Below, piece by piece: positions 55,255 to 64,000 of a stretch of 64,000 nt of DNA (position 1 is its first letter; every line of letters starts with the position of its first letter). Location: positions 191,462 to 255,461 of the forward strand of contig NZ_LIVQ01000004.1 in the NCBI RefSeq assembly GCF_001905445.1, in the 5' to 3' direction. The translations under genes and the position numbers were made by a program. A model generated the notes under the pieces. That model did not search any database, was not told the origin of the DNA, and worked only from the letters and a program-made list of their open reading frames with translations. Origin of the DNA: Streptomyces sp. CB00455 (lineage in GTDB: Bacteria > Actinomycetota > Actinomycetes > Streptomycetales > Streptomycetaceae).

Positions 55255-56589
55255 GTGAGGGTTCTGACGGGGGCGGCGGTGCGGACGGGATCCGCGGTGG
55301 GGGCGGCGGCCCTGGTCCTGGCGGGCCTCTCCTGGACCGCCCACGCGGCACCGGCCGGGGAAACGGCGCCCCGGCCGGTGCCCGCGTACCGCGCCGCGCA
55401 GGACGCGAAGCAGATCGAGGGCACGCCTTCCACGGCCGACGCCCCGCGCCTGGAGCCGGGCGGCGTCTACGCGGACGAGATCGCCCCCGGGGAGCGCGTC
55501 TACCGCCTCGTCCTGGAGAAGGACCGGTCCAACGTGTACGTGTCGGCCGTGGTCCGGCCCCCGGCGGGCGCCGAGGTGTCGTACACCGATGGCATCGAGG
55601 TGGAGGTGATGACCACAGCCGGGCGGCCCTGCCCGGGCGGCACCGGCAGGACGAGCCTCGGCTCCGACCCCGTCCCCGTCAGTGCGGTCGGGGTCCGGTG
55701 GGGCGCCGAGGACGCCGACTGCGCGCCCGCCGGCGTCTACTACGTGAAGGTCACCCGCATCGCGGCCAAGGGGGCGGACCAACGTCCCTGGCCGTTGGAG
55801 CTGATGGTGCAGCGCGAGCCGGGCCGGGCCGCCGGCGGGCCCACGACGGCGCCCGGCAGCCTGCCTTCCGGGGCGCCGGCGCTGCCGGGGAGCGAGGCGG
55901 TGGGCCGTACCGGCGGGACCGGCTTCAACGACGCCCGCGCGCTGGGCGCCGGGGTGTGGCGCGACGAACTGCGGCCGGGCCAGACCCTCTACTACCGGGT
56001 GCCGCTGGACTGGGGCCGACGGCTGGGGATCGGCGCCGAACTCGCCGCCGCCAAGATGACCCGGCCGTACGGCTCCGCCTCCGACGGGCTCAGCGTCTCG
56101 CTCTACAACCCCTACCGGGGACTGGTCGCCGACGACGACGCCCCGTACGACGGCAAGCAGGCGGCGGTCACCCTGAAGGAGACACCGCCCGTCGCCTACG
56201 AGAACCGCTTCGCAAGCGATCGGGACGTACGGGCCGTGGGGATCGCGGGCTGGTACTACATCGCGGTGACCATGGGCGGGAAGGCCGCCGAGTTCACCGA
56301 GGACGCGGTACCCGTGCCGCTGACCCTGCGCACGGAGATCGGCGGCGCCCCGGCGAAGGCGCCCGCCTACACCGAGGGCCTCGCCGCCGGCGGTTTCGGA
56401 GTGGGAGCGCAGGACCTGGCCGCGGCCGAGGAGGGGCTCACCGCCCCGGAGGCCGCCGCGGCCATCGGGGAGCACGCGCTGATGCGGGTCGTGGCGGGCG
56501 CGGGCTTCGGCACCGGGGCGCTGCTGCTGGTCGTCCTGGGCGGCTGGATCCTGCTGGCCCGACGGGGGCGCGGCGCTACAGCCGGGTGA
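55255..56589 (+). CDS. Secreted / C-terminally anchored hypothetical protein
   Basis: 444 residues. A signal peptide (1-35, with A-H-A-A-P cleavage-type site) leads to a beta-rich extracytoplasmic region; one membrane helix (about 412-436) and a short basic tail end it. The layout is that of type I membrane proteins found in Streptomyces near PASTA-less kinases. No enzyme motif is recognised. A frame open to 55186 exists; the GTG at 55255 puts the signal peptide at the N-terminus. Its 3' end overlaps the convergent kinase gene by 14 bases. Confidence 0.72.
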   Translation: MRVLTGAAVRTGSAVGAAALVLAGLSWTAHAAPAGETAPRPVPAYRAAQDAKQIEGTPSTADAPRLEPGGVYADEIAPGERVYRLVLEKDRSNVYVSAVVRPPAGAEVSYTDGIEVEVMTTAGRPCPGGTGRTSLGSDPVPVSAVGVRWGAEDADCAPAGVYYVKVTRIAAKGADQRPWPLELMVQREPGRAAGGPTTAPGSLPSGAPALPGSEAVGRTGGTGFNDARALGAGVWRDELRPGQTLYYRVPLDWGRRLGIGAELAAAKMTRPYGSASDGLSVSLYNPYRGLVADDDAPYDGKQAAVTLKETPPVAYENRFASDRDVRAVGIAGWYYIAVTMGGKAAEFTEDAVPVPLTLRTEIGGAPAKAPAYTEGLAAGGFGVGAQDLAAAEEGLTAPEAAAAIGEHALMRVVAGAGFGTGALLLVVLGGWILLARRGRGATAG

Positions 56590-57949
56590 GGGCCCACACG
56601 CCGACGGCGAAGCAGAGCAGGGCCGCGACGAGGATCCCGGCCTTCACCCCGGTGGGGGGCGGGGCGATCCGGCCGGCCCGGGCGGACGGGGCCGTCCCGG
56701 GGGCGGGCGGCGAGAGGTGGAAACTTCCCGTCTCCGAGGGCTGGTACGAGGCCACGGTCACGGCGGAGCCGCGGGGATCGCCGGCAGCTGTCGGCACCGG
56801 GGTGGGGGCCCCGTACGCAGGGGGGAGGGAAGCGGGAGCGGGAACGGCGGGCGGGTGCGCGTACGGCGCCGGCGGCGGCGTCGGTGTGGCGGCGGACTGC
56901 GGGACCGGATCCGCGGCGGCGAGCGGCGCCGGACGAAGCGGCTGGTGGGCGGACGGATACGGGGCCCGCGGCTGGACCTGTGGCTGGGCCGGGACCTGTG
57001 GCTGGGCCTGGGCCTGGGTCTGCGACGGCACGGCGGCCGTGGGTGCCTGAGGGGTGACCGCGGCGGTGCTCAGCGGCCCCTGAGGGCCGAAACCTGCGGG
57101 CAGCGGGCCGAGTTGGTCGAACACCTCCACCGGGCCCTCCTCCGGCGCGGGCGGCCCGAGCAGCTCCACGGCCCCGGCGAGGGCCTTGCGTGCCCCTGTG
57201 GCCGTCCGGAACCGGCTGTCGGGGTCCGGCTGCAGCAGACCGGCGATGACGTCCCAGAGCGGCGCCGGAACGCCCTCCGGGGCGCCGGGAGTGCCGTGGG
57301 CGAGGAAGTGCTCCACCAGGGCCCGGGAGTCGGGCTTGCGCCCCTGGAGCAGGTAGAGGGCGACCAGCCCGACGGCGAAGAGGTCGGCGGGGAAGTCGGG
57401 TTCGGCGCCCATCAGTTGCTCGGGGGCGAAATACCCCGGGGTGCCGACGACGTAGTCGGTCTCGGTCAGCCGGGGCTCGCCCTTGCGCATGGAGATGCCG
57501 AAGTCGGACAGCCTCAGGTGCGGCCGTCCGGTACCGGTGGCCTCCATCAGGATGTTGGCCGGCTTGATGTCCCGGTGGACGACGCCTTCCGCGTGCACCG
57601 CCGCCAGCCCCGACAGGAGCTGGTCGAGCAGGGCGCACACGAACCGGGGAGGAAGGGGGCCGTAGTCCCCGATGACGTGGCCGAGGGAGCCGCCGCCGAC
57701 CAGGTCCATGGTGAACAGGACCTTGTCGTCGTCGGCCGCCCAGCTGGCGGGGGCCAGGACGTGCGGGTGATCGATCCGCAGCGCCTGTTCCCGGACGAAC
57801 CTCAAGAGGGTGTGGGCGTCGCTCTGCAGGAGGACCTTCGCGGCGACGTACCGGCGGCGGCGGTGGTCCCAGGCGCGCCACACCGCGCCCGCTCCGCCGC
57901 GCCCGACCGGGTCGACCAGCTCGTACCGACCGGCGAAGACCTCACCCAT
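56576..57949 (-). CDS. Ser/Thr protein kinase, C-terminally anchored
   Basis: 457 residues. Hanks-type kinase domain (8-270): G-R-G-G-A-G-A-V, ATP lysine K38, catalytic H125-R-D-I-K-P-A-N, and D149-F-G. All catalytic residues are present. A Pro/Ala/Gln-rich disordered linker (about 280-430) ends in one membrane helix and a short tail, so the kinase faces the cytosol and has no PASTA or extracellular sensor. Probably co-transcribed with the HTH gene 67 bp upstream. Substrate unknown. Confidence 0.9.
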   Translation of the reverse strand: MGEVFAGRYELVDPVGRGGAGAVWRAWDHRRRRYVAAKVLLQSDAHTLLRFVREQALRIDHPHVLAPASWAADDDKVLFTMDLVGGGSLGHVIGDYGPLPPRFVCALLDQLLSGLAAVHAEGVVHRDIKPANILMEATGTGRPHLRLSDFGISMRKGEPRLTETDYVVGTPGYFAPEQLMGAEPDFPADLFAVGLVALYLLQGRKPDSRALVEHFLAHGTPGAPEGVPAPLWDVIAGLLQPDPDSRFRTATGARKALAGAVELLGPPAPEEGPVEVFDQLGPLPAGFGPQGPLSTAAVTPQAPTAAVPSQTQAQAQPQVPAQPQVQPRAPYPSAHQPLRPAPLAAADPVPQSAATPTPPPAPYAHPPAVPAPASLPPAYGAPTPVPTAAGDPRGSAVTVASYQPSETGSFHLSPPAPGTAPSARAGRIAPPPTGVKAGILVAALLCFAVGVWALTRL

Positions 57950-58016
57950 CGCTGTGCCCGTCCCCCGTCACGTGTCGGCCGCTGATCCGTCGTTGTGTGA
58001 TCCGTCGTCGTGCGTG

Positions 58017-58565
58017 TCAGTTCTGGTGGGCCTCGTAGTGGGCGACCGCATCCGCCGTGCGGCCCGCGCCGTACACCCGGAGGAACTCTGCCAGTTCCGG
58101 ATGGCTGGGGGCGAGGGTGGCCGCCGCGTCGATGATGTCGCCGGCCGCGGAGACCGAGCGCAGCAGCGACTGGATCTCGCGGACGACGCGCTTGACGGTG
58201 GGCGCGCCCGAACCGTTGGTGGTCTGACCGCTGTTGCTGAGGACGGAGCCTCCCTGGGTCTTCTTGATCTCGTCCATCCGGTCGGTGGCCTCCGCCGCGC
58301 TGACGCTTCCGTCGGCCACCTGGCCGGCGAGGTCCTGGAGGGCCTGGACGCGCTGCACCACGGCCGGATTGCCGATCTTGGCGCGCTGGCCGCTCATCAG
58401 CTGGGACAGCATGGGCGCCGACAGCCCGAGTACGGCAGCGAGGCGGGCCTGGTTCAAGCCGAGGTCATCTATGAGCCGGCGGAAGAGCGCTCCCAGGGGC
58501 TCCCCGTACCAACTGCGCTGGAGCTCTCTGGCTCTGGCCGTGGCCTCTTGCTGTACTGCGTCCAC
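58017..58565 (-). CDS. Helix-turn-helix DNA-binding protein
   Basis: 182 residues. A Cro/C1-type helix-turn-helix (L-N-Q-A-R-L-A-A-V-L-G-L-S-A-P-M-L-S-Q-L) lies at about 38-58, with a helical C-terminal domain. The GTG at 58565 is preferred because GGGGAG lies about 8 nt upstream; 58571 has the sequence too close. It sits upstream of the kinase gene on the same strand, so kinase-linked regulation is possible. Confidence 0.82.
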   Translation of the reverse strand: MDAVQQEATARARELQRSWYGEPLGALFRRLIDDLGLNQARLAAVLGLSAPMLSQLMSGQRAKIGNPAVVQRVQALQDLAGQVADGSVSAAEATDRMDEIKKTQGGSVLSNSGQTTNGSGAPTVKRVVREIQSLLRSVSAAGDIIDAAATLAPSHPELAEFLRVYGAGRTADAVAHYEAHQN

Positions 58566-58727
58566 TCTCACTACTCCCCTTCGCTGGTGCGAACCTCGCG
58601 AGCATCTTACGGAGAGTGGTCGCGGCGCGGGAGTCCCTATCATTTTGCGGGATGAGGGGGTACACCCGGTACTCTGTCCTGCGGAACGGACGCTCCCCGT
58701 ACGGGGGACCGGCGTGCCCGGATCCAT

Positions 58728-58800
58728 GGGGCCTTAGCTCAGTTGGTAGAGCGCTGCCTTTGCAAGGCAGATGTCAGGAGTTCGAATCTCCTAGGCTCCA
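58728..58800 (+). tRNA. tRNA-Ala (TGC)
   Basis: 73-nt cloverleaf. Acceptor GGGGCCT/AGGCTCC with one G-U pair, A discriminator, no encoded CCA. Anticodon TGC at 58761-58763, T-loop TTCGAAT. Confidence 0.97.
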
Positions 58801-58804
58801 CGGC

Positions 58805-58848
58805 AAGACCCCCTTGACCTGCGAAAACGCGGTCAGGGGGGTCTTTTT
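58805..58848 (+). terminator. Terminator of tRNA-Ala
   Basis: A long stem (AAGACCCCC...GACC with its partner, one G-U pair) and loop, ending TTTTT: one of few U-tract terminators here. Confidence 0.85.
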
Positions 58849-58923
58849 GTGTCCACGCGGCCGGTGCGTCGGGCAGGCCGCCGCGGCGGGTAGTGGCCGG
58901 GTCGTGGCCGGGTGTGGGCCGGC

Positions 58924-59448
58924 TCAGAGGTCGATCCAGTAGCGGCGCTTGGGGCCGATCAGGGTTTCGCGTACGTCCTCCAGGACGCCGCCGGACCGCT
59001 CGATCGTGCGCACCGAGGCCGCGTTGTCCGGGTCGCAGGTCAGCAGGACCCGGTCCATCCCCATCACGCGTGCCTCGTGCAGCACCGATTGCAGCGCGCG
59101 GCCGGCCACCCCGCGCCCCCGGGCGGAGGGCCGGACGCTGTAGCCGATGTGGCCGCCCGCGTCGACCAGGAACGCGTTCAGGTAGTGGCGCAGGTCTATG
59201 GCGCCCAGGTAGGTGTCACCTTCGGTGATCCACCAGTACGTCGCGTGGACCCGGCCCTGCTCGACCGGCCGTCTGCGGTCCGCGTACCCGTGCAGGCGCT
59301 CCACCCACGCGGCGAATCCCGCAGGACTGTCCACGTCGTCCTCGGAGCCCAGGCCGGCGCCGTCCATATGGCCGTCGGGGCCCCATTCCTCGCGGGCGGC
59401 GAGCCAGGAGGAGTGCAGCCGGGGGGTGGGCGGTATCAGCTCGGGCAT
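58924..59448 (-). CDS. GNAT-family N-acetyltransferase
   Basis: 174 residues. Acetyl-CoA loop R-G-R-G-V-A-G-R-A near residue 115 and a C-terminal N-A-A-S-V-R-T-I-E-R-S-G-G motif typical of RimJ-like / Acetyltransf_3 members. The ATG at 59448 is used; a frame open to 59580 runs through a parS site and has no homology. Substrate unknown. Confidence 0.82.
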   Translation of the reverse strand: MPELIPPTPRLHSSWLAAREEWGPDGHMDGAGLGSEDDVDSPAGFAAWVERLHGYADRRRPVEQGRVHATYWWITEGDTYLGAIDLRHYLNAFLVDAGGHIGYSVRPSARGRGVAGRALQSVLHEARVMGMDRVLLTCDPDNAASVRTIERSGGVLEDVRETLIGPKRRYWIDL

Positions 59449-59504
59449 GTTCCGGACGATAACAGCCGGTTCCGAGTCGACCGGGCCGCCCGGCCCCCGC
59501 CGCT

Positions 59505-59518
59505 GTTTCACGTGAAAC
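59505..59518. other. parS site (perfect), right of oriC
   Basis: GTTTCACGTGAAAC, 16-bp dyad, between the GNAT and LysM genes; the only perfect copy on the dnaN side. Confidence 0.93.
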
Positions 59519-59661
59519 ATGGGCCCGTGGGGAGGCGCACGACCACCGCCTCTGTCCGGTCCCCCGGATGGCCCCGTCACGGGGCCGCCCGGCCCCGGCT
59601 GTCAGAGAGTGGGGGAAGGCACCGTGCCCGGGGGGCGACACCACGCCGGAGGCGTACACAC

Positions 59662-60150
59662 ATGGGACTCTTCGACTTTCTGAAGTCCGACAAGAAGAAG
59701 GAACACGAGGCCGGCGAGAAGGCGAAGGAGCAGGTGGAGCAACAGCCGTCCGGGGCAGCGCCCCCTGCCACCAGCCAGGCCGCCGACGCCGCCTCGGTCA
59801 CCCGGGCGGCCGCCGAGCGCATGGCCGCTCCCGCCCCGCCGAAGCCCGCCACGGCGCCCGGGCCCGCTCCCACCGCGCCGAAGCCCGCCGCAACCGCGCC
59901 GCACCGGGTCACCCACACACCGACCCCGGCGTCCGCCGCGCACAAAGCGGTTCCCGCGGCCCCCAAGCCGGCGCCCACGGCGAAGAAGCGCACGTACACG
60001 GTCAGGTCAGGCGACTCGCTCTCCGCGATCGCCCGCCGCGAGCTCGGCAACGAGGCGCGCTGGCGCGAGCTCTACGCCATGAACAAGGGCATCGTCGGTG
60101 ACAACCCCGACCTCATCCTTCCGGGCATGATCCTCACGCTTCCCAGCTGA
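59662..60150 (+). CDS. LysM-domain protein
   Basis: 162 residues. A charged N-terminus (M-G-L-F-D-F-L-K-S-D-K-K-K) and Ala/Pro-rich linker precede a C-terminal LysM domain (about 112-162) with the T-V-R-S-G-D-S-L-S-A-I-A motif. No signal peptide is seen: either a cytosolic or non-classically exported peptidoglycan binder. Confidence 0.87.
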   Translation: MGLFDFLKSDKKKEHEAGEKAKEQVEQQPSGAAPPATSQAADAASVTRAAAERMAAPAPPKPATAPGPAPTAPKPAATAPHRVTHTPTPASAAHKAVPAAPKPAPTAKKRTYTVRSGDSLSAIARRELGNEARWRELYAMNKGIVGDNPDLILPGMILTLPS

Positions 60151-60236
60151 CGGCCGCCACGGGAGGGCGCCGGCCCCGAAACGACGGCGACAGCCGGCCG
60201 GGTGGGACAGCCGGAGCGGACACCGGGTGGACAGCC

Positions 60237-60270
60237 GAAGGGCCCGGATCCTGGTGGATCCGGGCCCTTC
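60237..60270. terminator. Bidirectional terminator
   Basis: A 15-bp perfect stem (GAAGGGCCCGGATCC and complement) with loop TGGT between the convergent LysM and DUF5324 genes. Confidence 0.8.
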
Positions 60271-60288
60271 GTCCGGCGGACGCCGGGG

Positions 60289-60990
60289 TCAGAGCTGCCT
60301 ATTGTCTCCGGCAGCCGGCCCCGAGCCCGCTTCGCGCTCCTTCTCCGCCAGCTCGTCGTCGAAGCTCGTCGCCGCGGTGTCCCCCGCCGGCACCTCCGTC
60401 GCCGCGGGCGGCTCGACGAGCCAGTCCGGGTTCGACTGCTGGTCCCACCACTTCCACGCCGCGTAGGCACCGCCGGCCAGCAGGCCGACCAGGGCGACGC
60501 CCTTGAACAGCCGGCCCCTGCGGGCACGCCGCTCGTGGCGCCGCACCAGCCGCTGGATCTCCTGCGGCGTCACCTGGCCGCGCAGTGCCGCCAGCGCGGC
60601 CGTCGACCGCGCGGCGGCCTCCCCGGCGACCGGGGTGGCGGCCGCGAGGGCGCTCTCCAGGCGCGGCTGCGTGTAGTCGGCGGCCTGGCGGGCGGCCCGG
60701 CGTGTCTGTTCCACCGCCTTCGTCGCCGCCCGGTCGACATTGGGCGGTACGTGGGTGCGTGCGGCCTTCAGCCGGGGGTGCACGTGGCTGTCGTAGGTCG
60801 TACGGGCTTGCCGTGCGGCCTCGTTGGCCGCGTACGACACCTTCGGCGCCAGCCGCTCATTCGCCTCATGCGCGTAATGCACCGCGGCATCCTTGGCGGA
60901 TTCTGCGTACGGCGCCACCACTTCCGACGCGTGCCGCACAGTCTCCCTGGCGCTCTCGGCGGCCAGGCGCACGCTGTCCTTGCGGGTCAC
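60289..60990 (-). CDS. DUF5324-family membrane protein
   Basis: 233 residues. A long helical, Ala/Arg/Glu-rich cytosolic stretch (1-160) with periodic charge, then one membrane helix (about 171-190) and an acidic tail. The GTG at 60990 has AGGAGGA upstream. Streptomyces-type DUF5324 membrane protein; function unknown. Divergent from the cyclophilin gene. Confidence 0.8.
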   Translation of the reverse strand: MTRKDSVRLAAESARETVRHASEVVAPYAESAKDAAVHYAHEANERLAPKVSYAANEAARQARTTYDSHVHPRLKAARTHVPPNVDRAATKAVEQTRRAARQAADYTQPRLESALAAATPVAGEAAARSTAALAALRGQVTPQEIQRLVRRHERRARRGRLFKGVALVGLLAGGAYAAWKWWDQQSNPDWLVEPPAATEVPAGDTAATSFDDELAEKEREAGSGPAAGDNRQL

Positions 60991-61163
60991 GGGATCCTCC
61001 TCCTCGGTGGCGACACAGCTCACCTTTCCACCCTTTGTCGGATCATGCCTGTCACCCCGCCGAGCGGCATGCGCGACAGGGCATACGGGTGGACGATTTC
61101 TCTGCCGCGGAGCGCTCCGTGGCACTATCTGGACCGACAGTGATGACTATGGAAGGCAGACCC

Positions 61164-61691
<528 letters not shown>

Positions 61692-61797
61692 CGGCGGCCG
61701 TCGCGCGGCCGGGAACCTTTGCGCCCCGCCCGTCCGTCCTGGATACATACCGGACCGGCGGGGTGTCCTCCCGCTCCGCCGCTGATCGAGGGGACCG

Positions 61798-62673
61798 ATG
61801 GACACCGACCGTCTGCCGGGCTGCTACCGCCACCCGGACCGCTCCACGGGCATCAGCTGTACCCGCTGCGGCCGCCCCATCTGCCCCGAGTGCATGACCA
61901 GCGCTTCGGTCGGCTTCCAGTGCCCCGACTGCGTCCGCGGCGGCTCCGGCACCGGCCACCGGCCCGCCGCCAACGCGCCGCGCACCCTCGCGGGCGGGAC
62001 GGTCGCCGCCGATCCGCAGCTGGTCACCAAGGTCCTGATCGGGCTCAACGCCGCCGTGTTCCTCGCCGGTCTGGCCGCCCCGTCCCTCGTGGTCCGGCTG
62101 GAGCTGCTCGGCCGGTACGTCGAGTTCTTCGACGCCCCGGTGGAAGGGATCTCGACCGGCCAGTACTACCGCCTGCTGAGCTCGGTGTTCCTGCACGTCG
62201 AATGGTGGCACCTGATCGGCAACATGATCGGGCTGTGGGTGATCGGCGGTCCGCTGGAGGCGGCCCTCGGCCGGTCCCGCTACCTCGCCGTCTACCTGCT
62301 GTCGGGGCTCGGGGGCAGCGCCCTGGTCTATCTGCTCACCGCCCCGAACACCCCGACGCTCGGTGCGTCCGGTGCCGTGTTCGGCCTGCTCGGAGCCACC
62401 GTCGTCCTGGCCCGCCGGCTGCGCTACGAGATGCGCCCGGTGATCACCATGGTCGTCCTGATGCTGGTATTGACCTTCGTACCCCTCGGCGGCAGCCTCA
62501 GCGTGTCCTGGCAGGCGCACGTGGGCGGCCTGGTGACCGGGGCGCTGGTGGGTGTGGGCATGCTCCGGCCGGCCGCCGGCAGGAACCGCGCACTGATCCA
62601 GTGGGGGACCTGTGCGGCGGTGTTCCTGCTGGCCGCAGCGGTGATCTGGGCCCGCACGGCGGAACTCACCTGA
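61798..62673 (+). CDS. Rhomboid protease with N-terminal zinc-binding domain
   Basis: 291 residues. A B-box-like zinc cluster (C9, H12, C21, C24, C29, C32, C42, C45) precedes six or seven membrane helices. The catalytic serine is in L-G-A-S-G-A-V-F-G (near 192), the histidine in A-H-V-G-G-L (near 241). Cleaves membrane-embedded helices; substrates unknown. Downstream lies a DnaA-box cluster and crgA on the other strand. Confidence 0.9.
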   Translation: MDTDRLPGCYRHPDRSTGISCTRCGRPICPECMTSASVGFQCPDCVRGGSGTGHRPAANAPRTLAGGTVAADPQLVTKVLIGLNAAVFLAGLAAPSLVVRLELLGRYVEFFDAPVEGISTGQYYRLLSSVFLHVEWWHLIGNMIGLWVIGGPLEAALGRSRYLAVYLLSGLGGSALVYLLTAPNTPTLGASGAVFGLLGATVVLARRLRYEMRPVITMVVLMLVLTFVPLGGSLSVSWQAHVGGLVTGALVGVGMLRPAAGRNRALIQWGTCAAVFLLAAAVIWARTAELT

Positions 62674-62688
62674 TCACACCGGCGTCAA

Positions 62689-62752
62689 CTCTCCACAGAG
62701 TTATCCACAGATCTTCTGTCTTTTCCTCAGGTGTGGATGACGCTGTGGATAA
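62689..62752. promoter_or_regulatory. DnaA-box cluster in the rhomboid-crgA gap
   Basis: CTCTCCACA 62689-62697, TTATCCACA 62701-62709 (perfect), TGTGGATGA 62732-62740, TGTGGATAA 62744-62752 (perfect). The left pair and right pair face each other across a 22-bp T-rich spacer. Confidence 0.7.
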
Positions 62753-62789
62753 CTCATGGGGAGAGCTTCCCCTCAGGGGTGGTCTGCTG

Positions 62790-63044
62790 CTACTTCCACT
62801 GCGTGGAGACGCCGAAGCCCGCCGCGATGAAGCCGAAACCGACCACGATGTTCCAATTGCCCAGCGCCTCGATCGGCAGCTGGGTCTCGGTCACGTAGAA
62901 GACGACGATCCACGCGAGTCCGATCAGGAAGAGGGCCAGCATGACCGGGGCGACCCAGCTGCGGTTCGTCAGCCTGATGCTCTGCGGCTGCCGCGTGGGC
63001 GGCGGCGTGTAGTCGTCCTTCTTGCGGATACGTGACTTCGGCAC
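62790..63044 (-). CDS. crgA: Cell division protein CrgA
   Basis: 84 residues. Basic N-terminus M-P-K-S-R-I-R-K-K-D-D-Y, two membrane helices (30-50 and 63-80), and the C-terminal segment F-G-V-S-T-Q-W-K. CrgA inhibits FtsZ ring formation and coordinates sporulation septation in Streptomyces. Divergent from the DUF881 gene. Confidence 0.95.
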   Translation of the reverse strand: MPKSRIRKKDDYTPPPTRQPQSIRLTNRSWVAPVMLALFLIGLAWIVVFYVTETQLPIEALGNWNIVVGFGFIAAGFGVSTQWK

Positions 63045-63135
63045 GAGGGGCTCTCCTGTCGATGCGCTGGGGACCTTGCCTGCCCCGGGCGTCCGTTAGC
63101 GTAGTGGACCTGTGGCGTTGAAGGAGAAGGGTACG

Positions 63136-63909
63136 TTGAGCAATTCAGACGACTCCTCCGCGGGTCCCCGTCGCCGGGCCAGACCGGTCCGGCTGCTGAC
63201 GGCCGCCGTCTTCGCCCTGGCCGGGCTGCTCTTCGTCACCAGTTTCAACACCTCCAAGGGTACGAACATCCGGACCGACGCCTCGCTGCTGAAGCTGTCG
63301 GACCTCATCGAGGAGCGCAGCCAGAACAACGCGGCGCTGGAGACGGACGCCGCGGCGGCACGCCGGCGGGTGGACGCGCTCGCCGAGCGCGACGACGGCA
63401 GCACCAAGGCCGAGGACGCCAAGCTGGCGGCCCTGCGCAAAGCGTCCGGCACCGAGGAGCTCTCCGGCAAGGGCCTGACGGTCACCCTCAACGACGCCCC
63501 GCCGGGCGCCACCGCCCGCATCCCCAACGTGCCCGAGCCCCAGCCCAACGACCTGGTGATCCACCAGCAGGACCTCCAGGCCGTGGTGAACGCCCTGTGG
63601 CAGGGCGGCGCACAGGGCGTCCAGGTCATGGACCAGCGGCTCATCGCCACCAGTGCGGTCCGCTGCGTCGGCAACACCCTGATCCTCCAGGGCCGGGTGT
63701 ACTCGCCGCCCTACAAGGTCTCCGCCGTCGGGGACCCAGGCGCGCTGCGCAAGGCCCTTGGCGCCTCCCCGGCCCTGCAGAACTACCAGATGTACGTCAA
63801 CGCCTACGGGCTCGGCTGGAAAGTGGACGAGCACAGGGCGCTGACACTTCCCGGCTACTCCGGCACAGTGGACCTCCACTATGCGAAGCCGGTGGAGCCC
63901 TCGTCCTGA
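63136..63909 (+). CDS. DUF881-family protein
   Basis: 257 residues. One membrane helix (about 16-38) followed by a coiled-coil (50-110) and the DUF881 domain with the N-A-L-W-Q-G-G-A-Q segment. This family sits between crgA and the class E sortase in actinobacteria. Start: TTG at 63136, preceded by AAGGAGAAGG at 5-nt spacing; GTG 63112 would add eight residues. Confidence 0.85.
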   Translation: MSNSDDSSAGPRRRARPVRLLTAAVFALAGLLFVTSFNTSKGTNIRTDASLLKLSDLIEERSQNNAALETDAAAARRRVDALAERDDGSTKAEDAKLAALRKASGTEELSGKGLTVTLNDAPPGATARIPNVPEPQPNDLVIHQQDLQAVVNALWQGGAQGVQVMDQRLIATSAVRCVGNTLILQGRVYSPPYKVSAVGDPGALRKALGASPALQNYQMYVNAYGLGWKVDEHRALTLPGYSGTVDLHYAKPVEPSS

Positions 63910-64000
63910 GGGGATACGGCCCGACGTCGTCCTGCGCCTGGCGGTGCGGACGTTCAGCGAGGTGTGCCTGACGGCCGGCACCCTGATCGTGCTGTTCGTG
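63881..64000 (+). CDS. N-terminus of a probable class E sortase (cut by the window end)
   Basis: An open frame from an ATG inside the DUF881 gene to the window end; only 40 residues. The stretch V-R-T-F-S-E-V-C-L-T-A-G-T-L-I-V-L-F-V is the first membrane helix of Streptomyces SrtE-type sortases. The catalytic part lies outside the window, so the call rests on this helix and position. Confidence 0.5.
   Translation, partial: MRSRWSPRPEGIRPDVVLRLAVRTFSEVCLTAGTLIVLFV

Overview
The window is a GC-rich actinobacterial chromosome segment. Gene order, the pronounced G/C bias at third codon positions, frequent GTG starts, a bldA-type TTA codon and 14-bp parS sites all point to Streptomyces or a close relative. 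It is the replication-origin region: rpmH and dnaA are divergent, an array of DnaA boxes (oriC) lies between dnaA and dnaN, and recF, gyrB and gyrA follow.

Left part (1-13.6 kb): a small membrane protein, a transsulfuration-type PLP enzyme, a LysR regulator with a TTA codon, a Nudix hydrolase, a flavohaemoglobin-like protein, a HAD phosphatase, two GNAT acetyltransferases, a class C beta-lactamase-fold hydrolase, the replicative helicase DnaB with a DnaA-box cluster upstream, a MATE exporter, and the rpsF-ssb-rpsR-rplI operon.

Middle-left (13.8-25.6 kb): envelope genes (FemX-type ligase, alanine-racemase-like protein, GT87 membrane glycosyltransferase, bifunctional penicillin-binding protein), a PadR regulator next to inositol-1-phosphate synthase, an MFS transporter and the CCA-adding enzyme.

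Core (25.8-44.1 kb): DUF6049 protein, MurJ, a separate pseudokinase, SigM and its anti-sigma factor, trxB-trxA behind a SigR-like promoter, GNAT, then on the minus strand rpmH-rnpA-yidD-yidC-jag and rsmG-parA-parB. The order matches the origin-proximal block of other actinobacteria, including mycobacteria.

Right part (44-64 kb): oriC, dnaN, gnd, recF, a DUF721/DciA gene, gyrB, gyrA, a DUF3566 protein, tRNA-Ile, a DLW-39 miniprotein, a secreted protein, a Ser/Thr kinase with an HTH partner, tRNA-Ala, GNAT, a LysM protein, a DUF5324 protein, cyclophilin, a rhomboid protease, the division protein CrgA, a DUF881 protein and the first codons of a probable class E sortase.

Two site families tie the window together. 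Twelve perfect 14-bp parS palindromes and three one-mismatch copies lie almost entirely on the dnaA side of oriC. DnaA boxes occur at oriC, but also in compact groups upstream of dnaB, in the rhomboid-crgA gap and at the 5' end of parA, which could link initiation to helicase supply, segregation and septation. No prophage, CRISPR, insertion sequence or obvious foreign island was found; this is conserved core chromosome. The points worth a second look are regulatory: parS sites built into terminator hairpins, and DnaA-box clusters outside oriC.
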